Below, in pieces: positions 8,197-15,943 of a stretch of DNA of 64,000 bases (its first letter is position 1; each line of letters begins with the position of its first letter). The translations under genes and the position numbers were made by a program. Source of the stretch: JANNPJ01 sp965200525 (lineage in GTDB: Bacteria > Actinomycetota > Actinomycetes > Actinomycetales > Kineosporiaceae). The DNA is taken from NCBI GenBank assembly GCA_965200525.1, contig OZ241368.1, forward strand, positions 4,712,001 through 4,776,000, given 5' to 3'. The notes beneath the pieces were generated by a model that worked only from the letters and a program-made list of their open reading frames with translations, was not told the DNA's origin and did no database searches.

Positions 8197-9120
8197 ATGA
8201 TGATCAACATGCCGATCGGCGCGGTCGACCCGGTTGACCCGTCCGACCTCCTCGAACCTGATCCCCTGCGGACCGAACCGGCTGAGGTCAGCACGGTCTC
8301 GATCCCGGCCGGGCTGTGGTTGCGGGCCGGTGGGCCCCGGCTGTCCGGGGCCGACGATGCGGCCTTCCGGTGGCCGGCCGAGCCGGACCGGTTCGCGGTC
8401 CTGGTCGGGGCGCCGGGCGAGCTCACCCCAACGGCGGCCCAGGTCGCCGCCGCGATCGGCGCGCTACCGGCCGGTGCGGCCCGGCGAGCGGTGCTCACCA
8501 CCTACGGCGCCGAGCCGGCCGGGGCCGACAGCCTGGCCCAGCGGCTGGCCGACCGGCTCGACTCGCCGGTCCGGGCCCAGCACGGGCTGCTGCTGCCGGG
8601 GCCGGACGGAATCGCCCGCCGGATCGCCGTGGATCGCTCGGGCCGGCCCTCCTGGCGGCCGTTCGCCGAGTTCAGCACCTACCGGCCGGCCCGGTCGGAC
8701 CCGGCGGTGGACCGCTGGCGGGCGCCCTTCCCCGGAGCCTTCCCGGCCGGCCCGGCCGGCTACCGGCTGACCGCGGACTGGACCGTCGACGTCGTCCCGG
8801 CCGGTCTCGTCGTGCGCCCGGCCGGGACGCAGCGCGAGCCGGGACTGGGGGCGGCCCCGGCCGATCCGGACCACGTCGACCTGATCGTGGCCGGCGACCG
8901 TCTGCCCGACGTCGTGCTGACCTCGCTCGGGCGGCTGGCCGATGCCCTGCCCACGCCCGCCCGGGACCGGCTGCGGGTGGTGCTGACCGCCGAGGTGACG
9001 ACCGCCTCGGCCCGGGCCCTGCGCTGGGCCGTGCCGGCGCCGCAGATCGATCGGCGCCGCAGCGGCCCGCCGGGCAACACCCTGGCGCCGGTGCTCCCGA
9101 TCACCCGCACCGCTCGCTGA
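8197..9120 (+). CDS. Hypothetical protein, 307 residues
   Basis: The start MMINMPIGAVDPVD follows a strong ribosome site (GGAGAGGGTC). The protein looks soluble, with no signal peptide or membrane segment. It appears to have two alpha/beta portions (around 60-125, FAVLVGAPGELTP...; and around 225-280, VDLIVAGDRLPDVVLTSLGRLADALP) separated by a segment with GRPSWRPFAEFSTYRP and RWRAPFPGAFPAGPAGYRL. The internal symmetry of the two LxVGxPG/LIVAGDRLP-like segments may reflect duplication. I do not recognise a family. It faces the Hsp70-fusion gene, ending 15 bp from it. Confidence 0.75.
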   Translation: MMINMPIGAVDPVDPSDLLEPDPLRTEPAEVSTVSIPAGLWLRAGGPRLSGADDAAFRWPAEPDRFAVLVGAPGELTPTAAQVAAAIGALPAGAARRAVLTTYGAEPAGADSLAQRLADRLDSPVRAQHGLLLPGPDGIARRIAVDRSGRPSWRPFAEFSTYRPARSDPAVDRWRAPFPGAFPAGPAGYRLTADWTVDVVPAGLVVRPAGTQREPGLGAAPADPDHVDLIVAGDRLPDVVLTSLGRLADALPTPARDRLRVVLTAEVTTASARALRWAVPAPQIDRRRSGPPGNTLAPVLPITRTAR

Positions 9121-9135
9121 GGCCGGGCCCCCCGG

Positions 9136-11907
9136 TCAGCGGCTGGTGCCGAGCACGGTGACGCTGTTGCCGGTCGCGTTGCTCACGTAGGCCTGCTTGC
9201 CGTCCGGCGTCACCGCGATCGTCCAGGGGGTTCCCCCGACCTTGAGCGTCGCGCTGATCCGGGCCACGTCGACGTCGATCACCGAGACACTGCCCGAGCC
9301 CGAGTCGGCCACGTACAGGTGCCGCCCGTCCGGGGCGAAGGCGACCCCGCGCGGCTTGCGGCCCACCTCGATCGTGTCGATCACGGTCTGGTTCGAGGTG
9401 TCGATCAAGCGCACCGAGCCGGCCGCGTAGTCGGCCACGGCCAGGCGGCTGCCGTCGGGGGAGACGGCCAGGCCGAGCGGGCTGGTGCCGCCCGCGATCG
9501 TCGCCGTGGTCCCGTTGGTGCCCACGTCCAGGGCCGTGACCAGGCCCGACTCGCCGTTCGCGGTGTAGACCGTGCGGCCGTCGGGGCTGAAGGCCACCCC
9601 CTTCGGGGCCGCGGGCACGGTGATCCGGGCCGGCACCTGGTAGGTGAAGGTGTCCAGCAGCACCACTTGGGACGACGCGGCGTCCGGCACGTAGAGCAGC
9701 AGCCCGTTGGGGGACAGGGCCGGCGGGAACAGGCTGGCGCCGACGTCGACCCGGCTCAGCAGTTTGCCGGTGAGGGCATCGACGACCTGAACCGCATTGC
9801 TCGCGGCCGAACCCCGATCGAGGGTGACGTAGAGCCGGCGCCCGTCCGGGGCGGCCACCACGTACTGCGGGGCGGCCGGCATCGTGATCGTGCGCAGGAC
9901 CCGGCCGGTGCCGGTGTCGATCACCGTCAGCGCGTCGCCCTCGACACTGGCCACGTAGGCCCGGGTGCCGTCCGGGCCGATCGCCACGCCCTGCGGGCGG
10001 CGGCTGAGCCCGGTGATGGTCCGGATCCGGCGGGGGACGGCGGTGCTGGCGCTCGCTCCAGCCGGACGCGGCGGCGGGATCGTCCAGACCTGGCTGCGGG
10101 CCGTGGTGCAGGCCGCCGTCACCAGGGGCGTCCGATCGGCCGAGAGCTGCCCCTGGACGTCGAGGCAGCGCTTGGACCGGCGGTTGACCAGCCGGTCGGC
10201 GTTGTCGAAACGCCAGCGCTGGCCGGTGCTGTCGGTGCTCTTGGGGCCGGCGGCGCAGGTCCGGATCTGCACGGTGCCGCTCGCGCCGGCGTCCAGGCAC
10301 TTGTCCAGGGCCTTGATCGTGCCGTCCTTGGCGAACGCCCAGTGCTGGGCGTCGGTGCCGTTGCAGCCGAACACCTCCACCGTGGTGCCGTCGGCGGTCA
10401 GGGCGTTGGCGACGTCCATGCACCTGGTGTCGAGCCCCAGAACGACGCTGCTGAAGGGCAACGACGGTCGCCGGGCGGTGCTCGGGGCGGCGGTGGTCCG
10501 GGTCGGGGTGGGTCGGGGCTTCGGGGCCTTGGTGGTGCTGGCCGACCCGATCAGCGCCGGTACCGGCGGAAGCTGGGTGCGGGCCTGCGGCGGGTCGTGG
10601 GCCGGACGGTTGGTCCACGTGGCCCCGGCGATCAGCAGGGCCACCACACCGGCGGCGGCGAGCACCCGCCGGCGCAGCGCCCGGACGGTCCGGGCCGGCC
10701 GCAGGGCGGGGCCGCCCGTCGTCGCCGCGGCGGCCGGCGGGGCGACGCTGACTGGCCCGCGGCCGGCCAGTTCGGCCGCGCCCAGGGCCACGCAGTGCTG
10801 GGGCTCGGGATCGACCAGCACCGGGCGGCCCAGGCCCTCGCTGAGCATCCGGGACACCAGCGGGATCCGGGACGAGCCACCGACCAGCAGCACCCCTGCC
10901 AGACCGGCCGGCTCGACCCCGGCCGAGGCCAGCGTGCGGCGCAGCGCGGCCAGGGTCGACTCCAGCGGCGTGCGGATCATGTCCTCGAACTGGGCCCGGG
11001 TCAGGGGCACCTCGACCCGCCGGCCGGGCAACTGGACGACGGCGGTGGCGGTTTCGGCCGACGACAGCTCCTCCTTGACCCGGACGCACTCGGCCCGGAC
11101 CCGGCGCAGGGTGGCGGCCGCGGAGGGGTCGCGCGGGTCGAGGGCGGAGATCGCGCCGCCGCAGGCCTGGTCGAGGCGGGCCAGCACGGCCTCGTCGAAG
11201 TCGACCCCGCCGACCCACTCCACTCCTTCGGGCACGCCCAGGATCTGGGTCCGGCCGGCGGCGCCGCTGCCGGTGGCCCGGGTCAGGGTGGTGTCGAAGG
11301 TGCCGCCGCCGAGGTCGTACACGGCCACCACGTCGCCGTCGGACAAGTGGTGGGCGCCGGCGTAGTAGATCGCCGCCGCCTCGGGCTCGGTGGTCACGCT
11401 GACCCGTGCCTCGTCGAGCCCGGCCCGGCGCGGCACCTCGGCGAACTGCTCGCGGCGGTACGGGCCCCAGACCGCCGGGCAGGTGAGGACGACGTGATCG
11501 GGTGGGCCGCCCTCGAGCGCGGTCACCCTCGTGAGGACCGAGGCCAGGGTGGCGGCCAGCAACGAGACCGCCGAGTGCGGCTGACCGCCGATCACCAGGG
11601 GGGTGGGATCGCCCAGCCGGCGTTTGAAATCGCGGCCGGTGCGGGCCGGATCGACGCCGTCCCCGCTGTCGGTGTCGGTGTCGGTATCGATGCCGGCGTC
11701 GGCACCGGTGTCGGCCTTGGTGTCGGTGTCCGGGGCGGTCACGGAGGAACCCTCGCCGGCCCGCAACGAGCCGTCGGGAAGGACCTGTACGACGGACGCG
11801 ACGAGCAGCGAATTCTCGCCCAGCGAAACCATCCGTGACTGGCCGTCACGACTGATTGCTGCCCGGGTGAACGAGGTGCCGAGATCGACGCCCAACCCGT
11901 AACCCAC
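9136..11907 (-). CDS. Hsp70-type ATPase fused to a membrane segment, ricin-type lectin and YVTN beta-propeller
   Basis: A 923-residue multidomain protein. Residues 1-385 carry the actin/Hsp70 ATPase motifs: GVDLGTSFTRAAI (phosphate-1), VYDLGGGTFDTTL (196-208, phosphate-2) and VLLVGGSSRIPLVSRML (339-355, adenosine). The Hsp70 substrate domain is absent. A single hydrophobic segment (about 415-431) follows; then a Thr/Pro linker; a ricin B-like trefoil (about 487-615) with QHWAFAKDG and QRWRFDNADRLV; and a propeller of seven blades (about 625-923) with repeated SPDG and LYVADSGSGSVSVID-type strands. The predicted topology puts the ATPase in the cytoplasm and lectin plus propeller outside. The GTG start at 11907 follows GGAGGACCA. 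An Asp/Thr repeat (TDTDTD) interrupts the ATPase near residue 60-82. Ligand and role are unknown. Confidence 0.9.
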   Translation of the reverse strand: MGYGLGVDLGTSFTRAAISRDGQSRMVSLGENSLLVASVVQVLPDGSLRAGEGSSVTAPDTDTKADTGADAGIDTDTDTDSGDGVDPARTGRDFKRRLGDPTPLVIGGQPHSAVSLLAATLASVLTRVTALEGGPPDHVVLTCPAVWGPYRREQFAEVPRRAGLDEARVSVTTEPEAAAIYYAGAHHLSDGDVVAVYDLGGGTFDTTLTRATGSGAAGRTQILGVPEGVEWVGGVDFDEAVLARLDQACGGAISALDPRDPSAAATLRRVRAECVRVKEELSSAETATAVVQLPGRRVEVPLTRAQFEDMIRTPLESTLAALRRTLASAGVEPAGLAGVLLVGGSSRIPLVSRMLSEGLGRPVLVDPEPQHCVALGAAELAGRGPVSVAPPAAAATTGGPALRPARTVRALRRRVLAAAGVVALLIAGATWTNRPAHDPPQARTQLPPVPALIGSASTTKAPKPRPTPTRTTAAPSTARRPSLPFSSVVLGLDTRCMDVANALTADGTTVEVFGCNGTDAQHWAFAKDGTIKALDKCLDAGASGTVQIRTCAAGPKSTDSTGQRWRFDNADRLVNRRSKRCLDVQGQLSADRTPLVTAACTTARSQVWTIPPPRPAGASASTAVPRRIRTITGLSRRPQGVAIGPDGTRAYVASVEGDALTVIDTGTGRVLRTITMPAAPQYVVAAPDGRRLYVTLDRGSAASNAVQVVDALTGKLLSRVDVGASLFPPALSPNGLLLYVPDAASSQVVLLDTFTYQVPARITVPAAPKGVAFSPDGRTVYTANGESGLVTALDVGTNGTTATIAGGTSPLGLAVSPDGSRLAVADYAAGSVRLIDTSNQTVIDTIEVGRKPRGVAFAPDGRHLYVADSGSGSVSVIDVDVARISATLKVGGTPWTIAVTPDGKQAYVSNATGNSVTVLGTSR

Positions 11908-12051
11908 TGGTCCTCCGCTAGCAGACTGGTCGCTTCCGTCTCGAAGACGCAGTCGCCCGGCCCTAGGTTAGTGCCCTCAGAAAGCGCTTCCAACACCATC
12001 ACGGGCGGCAGCTCGCTCCCGACTCAAAGAAAGATCCCTCATGATGTGCTC

Positions 12052-12747
12052 ATGACCGCCGGCCCGTTCGTCCCGCAGGCCCCGCTGCGGGTGGCCGTCG
12101 CCGAGGACGGCGGCCTGTTCCGCGAGGGCCTGGTGATGCTGCTCGAGGCGACCGGCCACGAGGTGGTCGGGGCCGTCGAGGACGGCGACCGGCTGATGGC
12201 CCTGCTGGCCACCGAAAGGGTCGACGTGGCCGTCCTGGACATCCGGATGCCGCCGGAACCGGACGGCGGCCTGACCACGGCCAAGCGGCTGCGGCAGCTC
12301 TACCCGGGCACCGGCCTGTTGCTGCTCTCGCACTACGCCGAGGCGCACTACCTGATGCGGATCCTGGAGATCGGCACCGAGGCGATCGGCTACCGGCTCA
12401 AGGACCGGATCTCCAGCGCGGACGCGCTCAAGGACACCGTCGCCCGGGTCCACGCCCGGGAGATCGTGATCGAGCCGGCGGTGGCCAGCCGCCTGGTCGG
12501 CCAGCCGGCCAGCCGGCCGGACGAGCTGGGTTCGCTGACCGAGCGGGAGACCGACGTGATCCGGCTGATGGCCGAGGGCCGCTCGAACGGGGGCATCGCC
12601 CGCGAGCTGTTCCTCTCGGCCAAGGGGGTCGAGAAGCACGTGGCCGCCATCTTCGCCAAGCTCGGGTTGCCGACCGACGCCACCTCGCACCATCGCCGGG
12701 TCCTGGCCGTGCTCACCTACCTGCGGTCCCGGCGCGAGGGGGACTGA
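12052..12747 (+). CDS. LuxR/NarL-family response regulator
   Basis: A 231-residue two-component output protein. The receiver domain starts at LRVAVAEDGGLFREGLV, with the phospho-acceptor Asp63 in VAVLDIRMPP and Lys in YRLKDRI; the C-terminal GerE-type helix-turn-helix (about 165-225) reads LTERETDVIRLMAEGRSNGGIARELFLS then KGVEKHVAAIFAKLGL. Starts at 12046 (GTG) or 12052 (ATG) are both possible. The partner histidine kinase gene begins 3 bp after the stop, so the two are one operon. Targets unknown. Confidence 0.92.
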   Translation: MTAGPFVPQAPLRVAVAEDGGLFREGLVMLLEATGHEVVGAVEDGDRLMALLATERVDVAVLDIRMPPEPDGGLTTAKRLRQLYPGTGLLLLSHYAEAHYLMRILEIGTEAIGYRLKDRISSADALKDTVARVHAREIVIEPAVASRLVGQPASRPDELGSLTERETDVIRLMAEGRSNGGIARELFLSAKGVEKHVAAIFAKLGLPTDATSHHRRVLAVLTYLRSRREGD

Positions 12748-12750
12748 CCG

Positions 12751-13806
12751 GTGGCCGTCGGTGCCCGGGACCGGGCGGAACTGCCGGCCGTGATCGCCCG
12801 TTCCCGCCCCGGCCCGGACGGGTCCCAGCTGGCCCGGCTGGCCCAGCAGATCAGCGACGGCCTGGGCGTTCCCCGGGTCGCCCTCCAGTTGACCGGCGCC
12901 GGGCCCGGGCACTTCTGGCCGCCCGCCGCCGCCTCCGCCGGGACGGCGCGGTGGTCGCACCGGATCGCGGTCACCCTCGGCGGGCACGAGGTGGGCGTGC
13001 TGAGCCTGGACGCCGGGGCGCTCGGGCGGATGAACAGCCGGATCAACAGCCCGATCAACGGACGGCGGGCCGGGCTGCTGGCCGAGGTGGTCGACGTCCT
13101 CGGGCCGGTGCTGTACGAAGCCCGCCTGCAACGCGACCTGGACCAGACCCTGAACGCCGCCCGCGAGCACGCCGAGCGGATCGCCGCCGCCCGTCGCCAG
13201 GCCTTCGCCGAGCGCGACCGGGAGCGCCGCGAGCTGGAACGGGACCTGCACGACGGCGCCCAGCACCACCTGGTCGCCCTGAAGATGGTGGTCGGTCTGC
13301 TGGAGCTGCACCTGTCCCGGGGCGACCGGCAGGCGGCGGCCGCGGGCCAGGCCCGGTTGCGCTCCGGCCTGGAGCAGACCGAGCGCACGCTGCTCAGCAC
13401 GGCGGCCGGGATCTGCCCGCCGGTGCTGGTCGAGCAGGGGCTGGTGGCCGCCCTGACGGCGCAGTTCCAGGACGACGCCCGGCAGGTCAGCGTGCGGGCG
13501 GCGGACCCGACGGCGGCCCGGCGGTTCCCGCTGGTGTTCGAGACCGCCGTCTACTTCACCTGCCTGGAGGCGGTCAACAACGCCCGCAAGCACGCCCCCG
13601 ACGCCCAGGTGACGGTGGTGCTCAGCGAAGGGGCCCAGGGCCTGGCCTTCGCGGTCACCGACGACGGGCCCGGGCTGGGGCCCGAACCGCTGGACTCGTT
13701 CGGCCTGGGCAACATGCGGGACCGGATCGTGGCCGCCGGCGGGCAGCTCGAGCTGCGTACCGCGGCCGGGGCCGGCACGACGATCCAGGGCTTCATCCCG
13801 GTGTGA
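12751..13806 (+). CDS. Sensor histidine kinase of the HisKA_3 class
   Basis: A 351-residue kinase without membrane segments. The N-terminal 120 residues resemble a degenerate GAF-like sensor; a coiled coil leads to RRELERDLHDGAQHHLVALKM with the phospho-accepting His167; the ATPase domain has CLEAVNNARKHAPDA (N-box), VTDDGPGLG and GNMRDRIVAAGG. The GTG start lies 3 bp after the LuxR-type regulator, its obvious partner. The absence of a transmembrane sensor implies an intracellular signal or a partner protein. Confidence 0.9.
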   Translation: MAVGARDRAELPAVIARSRPGPDGSQLARLAQQISDGLGVPRVALQLTGAGPGHFWPPAAASAGTARWSHRIAVTLGGHEVGVLSLDAGALGRMNSRINSPINGRRAGLLAEVVDVLGPVLYEARLQRDLDQTLNAAREHAERIAAARRQAFAERDRERRELERDLHDGAQHHLVALKMVVGLLELHLSRGDRQAAAAGQARLRSGLEQTERTLLSTAAGICPPVLVEQGLVAALTAQFQDDARQVSVRAADPTAARRFPLVFETAVYFTCLEAVNNARKHAPDAQVTVVLSEGAQGLAFAVTDDGPGLGPEPLDSFGLGNMRDRIVAAGGQLELRTAAGAGTTIQGFIPV

Positions 13807-13857
13807 AGCCGTGAACCCGTGAACCCGTGAGCCGGGGCCCGGGGCAGGCGAGCCGGG

Positions 13858-15837
13858 TCAGGCGAGCAGGGCCTCGCAGCTGCGGACGATCACGGCGCAG
13901 GCCTGCCGCTGCTGCCGTCCGGCGGCGGCGTTCTCGGCCAGCCGGCGCCAGGGGGCCATCTGCTCCTGGGCGGAGCGGCGCAGGTCGTCGGGGCCAATGT
14001 CGGCGGGCAGGCCCAGTCGCTCGTGCGGGGCCGCGCCGGCGAAACCGAGCAACCGCTCTGCCGTGCGCACCTGGGCCCGGGTCAGGTCGAGCCGGCCGGT
14101 CCGGAGCTGGGCTAGAGCCTCGAACTCGATCAGCTCGTGGGCGGCGGCCTGCAGTTCTTCCAGTTCGTAGTCGAACCGTTCGGCCGCCGCCCCGGCCGGT
14201 GGCTCGGCCCGGCGCAGCCCGGTCAGCGCGGTCAGCACCGACCGGGCCCGCAGCAGGTCGGCCCGGGCCAGGATCTCGGTGGTCAGCAGGTCGGGCAGCT
14301 CGGCCCACGGCGCCGAGCGGATCAGGAGCCCGCCCCCGACGAGCAGAACGTCGACCCGCTGGGCCGGATCGGCCGCCGCCGGTCGGAGCACGACGTCCGG
14401 CTGATCAGTGAAACCGTCCGGCCCGGGCCGGGAATGCCCCTCGTCGGCGGTCGGCACCAGCATCAGGTCCGGCAGCCGGCGGGCCACCGCGGCCAGCCAG
14501 TCGGCCCGCGAGCCCGGACCCGTGCCCGGACCCGTGCCTGGACCCGTGCCTGGACCCGTGCCTGCGCCCGAGCCCGCCAGGCCGGCGAATCCCAGCCGCA
14601 CCGGCCCGTCGAGCCGGGTCACCAGGGCCTGAGCCGGCCCCGAACCGGGGCCGTCGCCGTAGCCCGCGGCCAGGCCGAGGGCCAGCGTGCGCACCCGCGC
14701 GGGCAGGCTGGACGGCCGCTCGCGGGGGGCCTGGGCCACCGGCTCGAGCCGGTCCGGAACCCAGGCCCGGACCCGGACCGCGGCGTCCTCGACACTGATC
14801 TCGGCGCCGCCGCCGAGAGCCCCCAGCCGGTCCGTGTCGACGGTCAGCGCGGCCCGCAGAGCTCCGGTCGAGATCCGAGCCCGGCCCGTGAGCAGGGCCC
14901 CGAGCAGGCCGTCGGCATGGCTGAGGTGGACCTGCAGCTCACCCTCACCCTCGAGCCCGGCCAGGGTCTGCAGGGCGGCCGCGGTCAGGTGGTAGAGCGC
15001 CGCGCCCAGCTCCGCATCGACCCGGGCCGGCACCGCGCCGCTGATCCGGGCCGGCCGGGGCAGTCCGGCCGCGACCTCGGCCAGCGCCGCCCTCGGCCCG
15101 CGGCTCTGCAGCACCTGCGGGTGAATACCGCGGACCATCACCCGGAAGTCCTCGATCAGCTCATCCAGCAGGTCGCGCAGCCGGGCCGCCGACGAGCCGT
15201 CCGGCAGCCGGCCCGCGGACAGGTCGGCGCCGAGCCGGTCGACGTCCTCGTGCAGCCGGCCCAGTCGCCCGGTGCTGAGCGTGATGATCTCGGTGGCCAC
15301 CCGGCGTCGTTCCAGGTCGCGGACCGTGGACAGGCGCCGCTCGGCGTCCGCCAGTTCGCCCCCGAGCCGATCGGTGTGCCGTAGCTGCCGGTGCAGCACG
15401 GTCCGCAGTTCGTCGCGCCGCCACAGCAGCAGCACGCAGTTCGCGGTGTCCTGCAGCCGGCGGCGGCCCTCGCCGTCCACCGCCGACCGGCCCCGGGTGG
15501 TCACGGTCAGGGCTCCCCGAGGGCTGGTCCCGTCGCTGATCAGCGCGCTCGCGTCGACCCCGGGCAGGTCCTCGAACCGGACCCCGGCGGGCACGTCCGG
15601 CATCGAGATGGCGTCGGCCGGCCAGGTCAGGGCCGGGCTGAAACCGTCGTCCCGGGCCTGCCAGACCCGGATCACCCGGGCCCCGGTCACCGCGGCCAGT
15701 TGCCGCAGCAGCTCGGTCAGGACGTGGGCCGAGGGCAGCTCGGGCCCCAGACCGGCCAGGACGGCGTAGGCCGAGTCGGGCCGGCCGGCGTCCCGGCTCA
15801 CCCGTGCGCTCCTGCGGCCATGGAGTGAGCTTGCCAT
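13858..15837 (-). CDS. Large GAF/kinase-like protein with degenerate HisKA_3 motif (probable pseudokinase)
   Basis: A 659-residue soluble protein convergent with the two-component operon. Residues 20-140 resemble a GAF-type sensor. At 174-190 the sequence RDLERRRVATEIITLSTG aligns with the HisKA_3 box LERRRVERDLHDGAQ, but Ile occupies the position of the phospho-accepting His and the following Asp-Gly is lost. A remnant ATPase-like segment follows (about 250-390) with no clear GxGxG. A 12-bp repeat (14518-14570) encodes repeated GPGT. The C-terminal 250 residues (LRRAEPPAGAAAERFDYELEELQAAAHELIEFEAL) are helical and unrecognised. It may have become a regulator or scaffold. The GAF/kinase relation is inferred from pattern alone. 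Confidence 0.8.
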   Translation of the reverse strand: MASSLHGRRSARVSRDAGRPDSAYAVLAGLGPELPSAHVLTELLRQLAAVTGARVIRVWQARDDGFSPALTWPADAISMPDVPAGVRFEDLPGVDASALISDGTSPRGALTVTTRGRSAVDGEGRRRLQDTANCVLLLWRRDELRTVLHRQLRHTDRLGGELADAERRLSTVRDLERRRVATEIITLSTGRLGRLHEDVDRLGADLSAGRLPDGSSAARLRDLLDELIEDFRVMVRGIHPQVLQSRGPRAALAEVAAGLPRPARISGAVPARVDAELGAALYHLTAAALQTLAGLEGEGELQVHLSHADGLLGALLTGRARISTGALRAALTVDTDRLGALGGGAEISVEDAAVRVRAWVPDRLEPVAQAPRERPSSLPARVRTLALGLAAGYGDGPGSGPAQALVTRLDGPVRLGFAGLAGSGAGTGPGTGPGTGPGTGPGSRADWLAAVARRLPDLMLVPTADEGHSRPGPDGFTDQPDVVLRPAAADPAQRVDVLLVGGGLLIRSAPWAELPDLLTTEILARADLLRARSVLTALTGLRRAEPPAGAAAERFDYELEELQAAAHELIEFEALAQLRTGRLDLTRAQVRTAERLLGFAGAAPHERLGLPADIGPDDLRRSAQEQMAPWRRLAENAAAGRQQRQACAVIVRSCEALLA

Positions 15838-15943
15838 CCTCGCCGGCCACGCCGGTCGCCGTCACTAGGCTGGACGCCTCGCGGACCGGCCAGGGAGGGC
15901 AGTCATCGACGAACCGAGGATCCGGCTCGACCCCCGGCGGGAC

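Noticed and set aside
9319..11838. 839-residue plus-strand frame across the Hsp70-fusion gene
   Set aside because: It is the high-GC antisense shadow of a gene with clear motifs; its product is Gly/Arg/His-rich with no domain.
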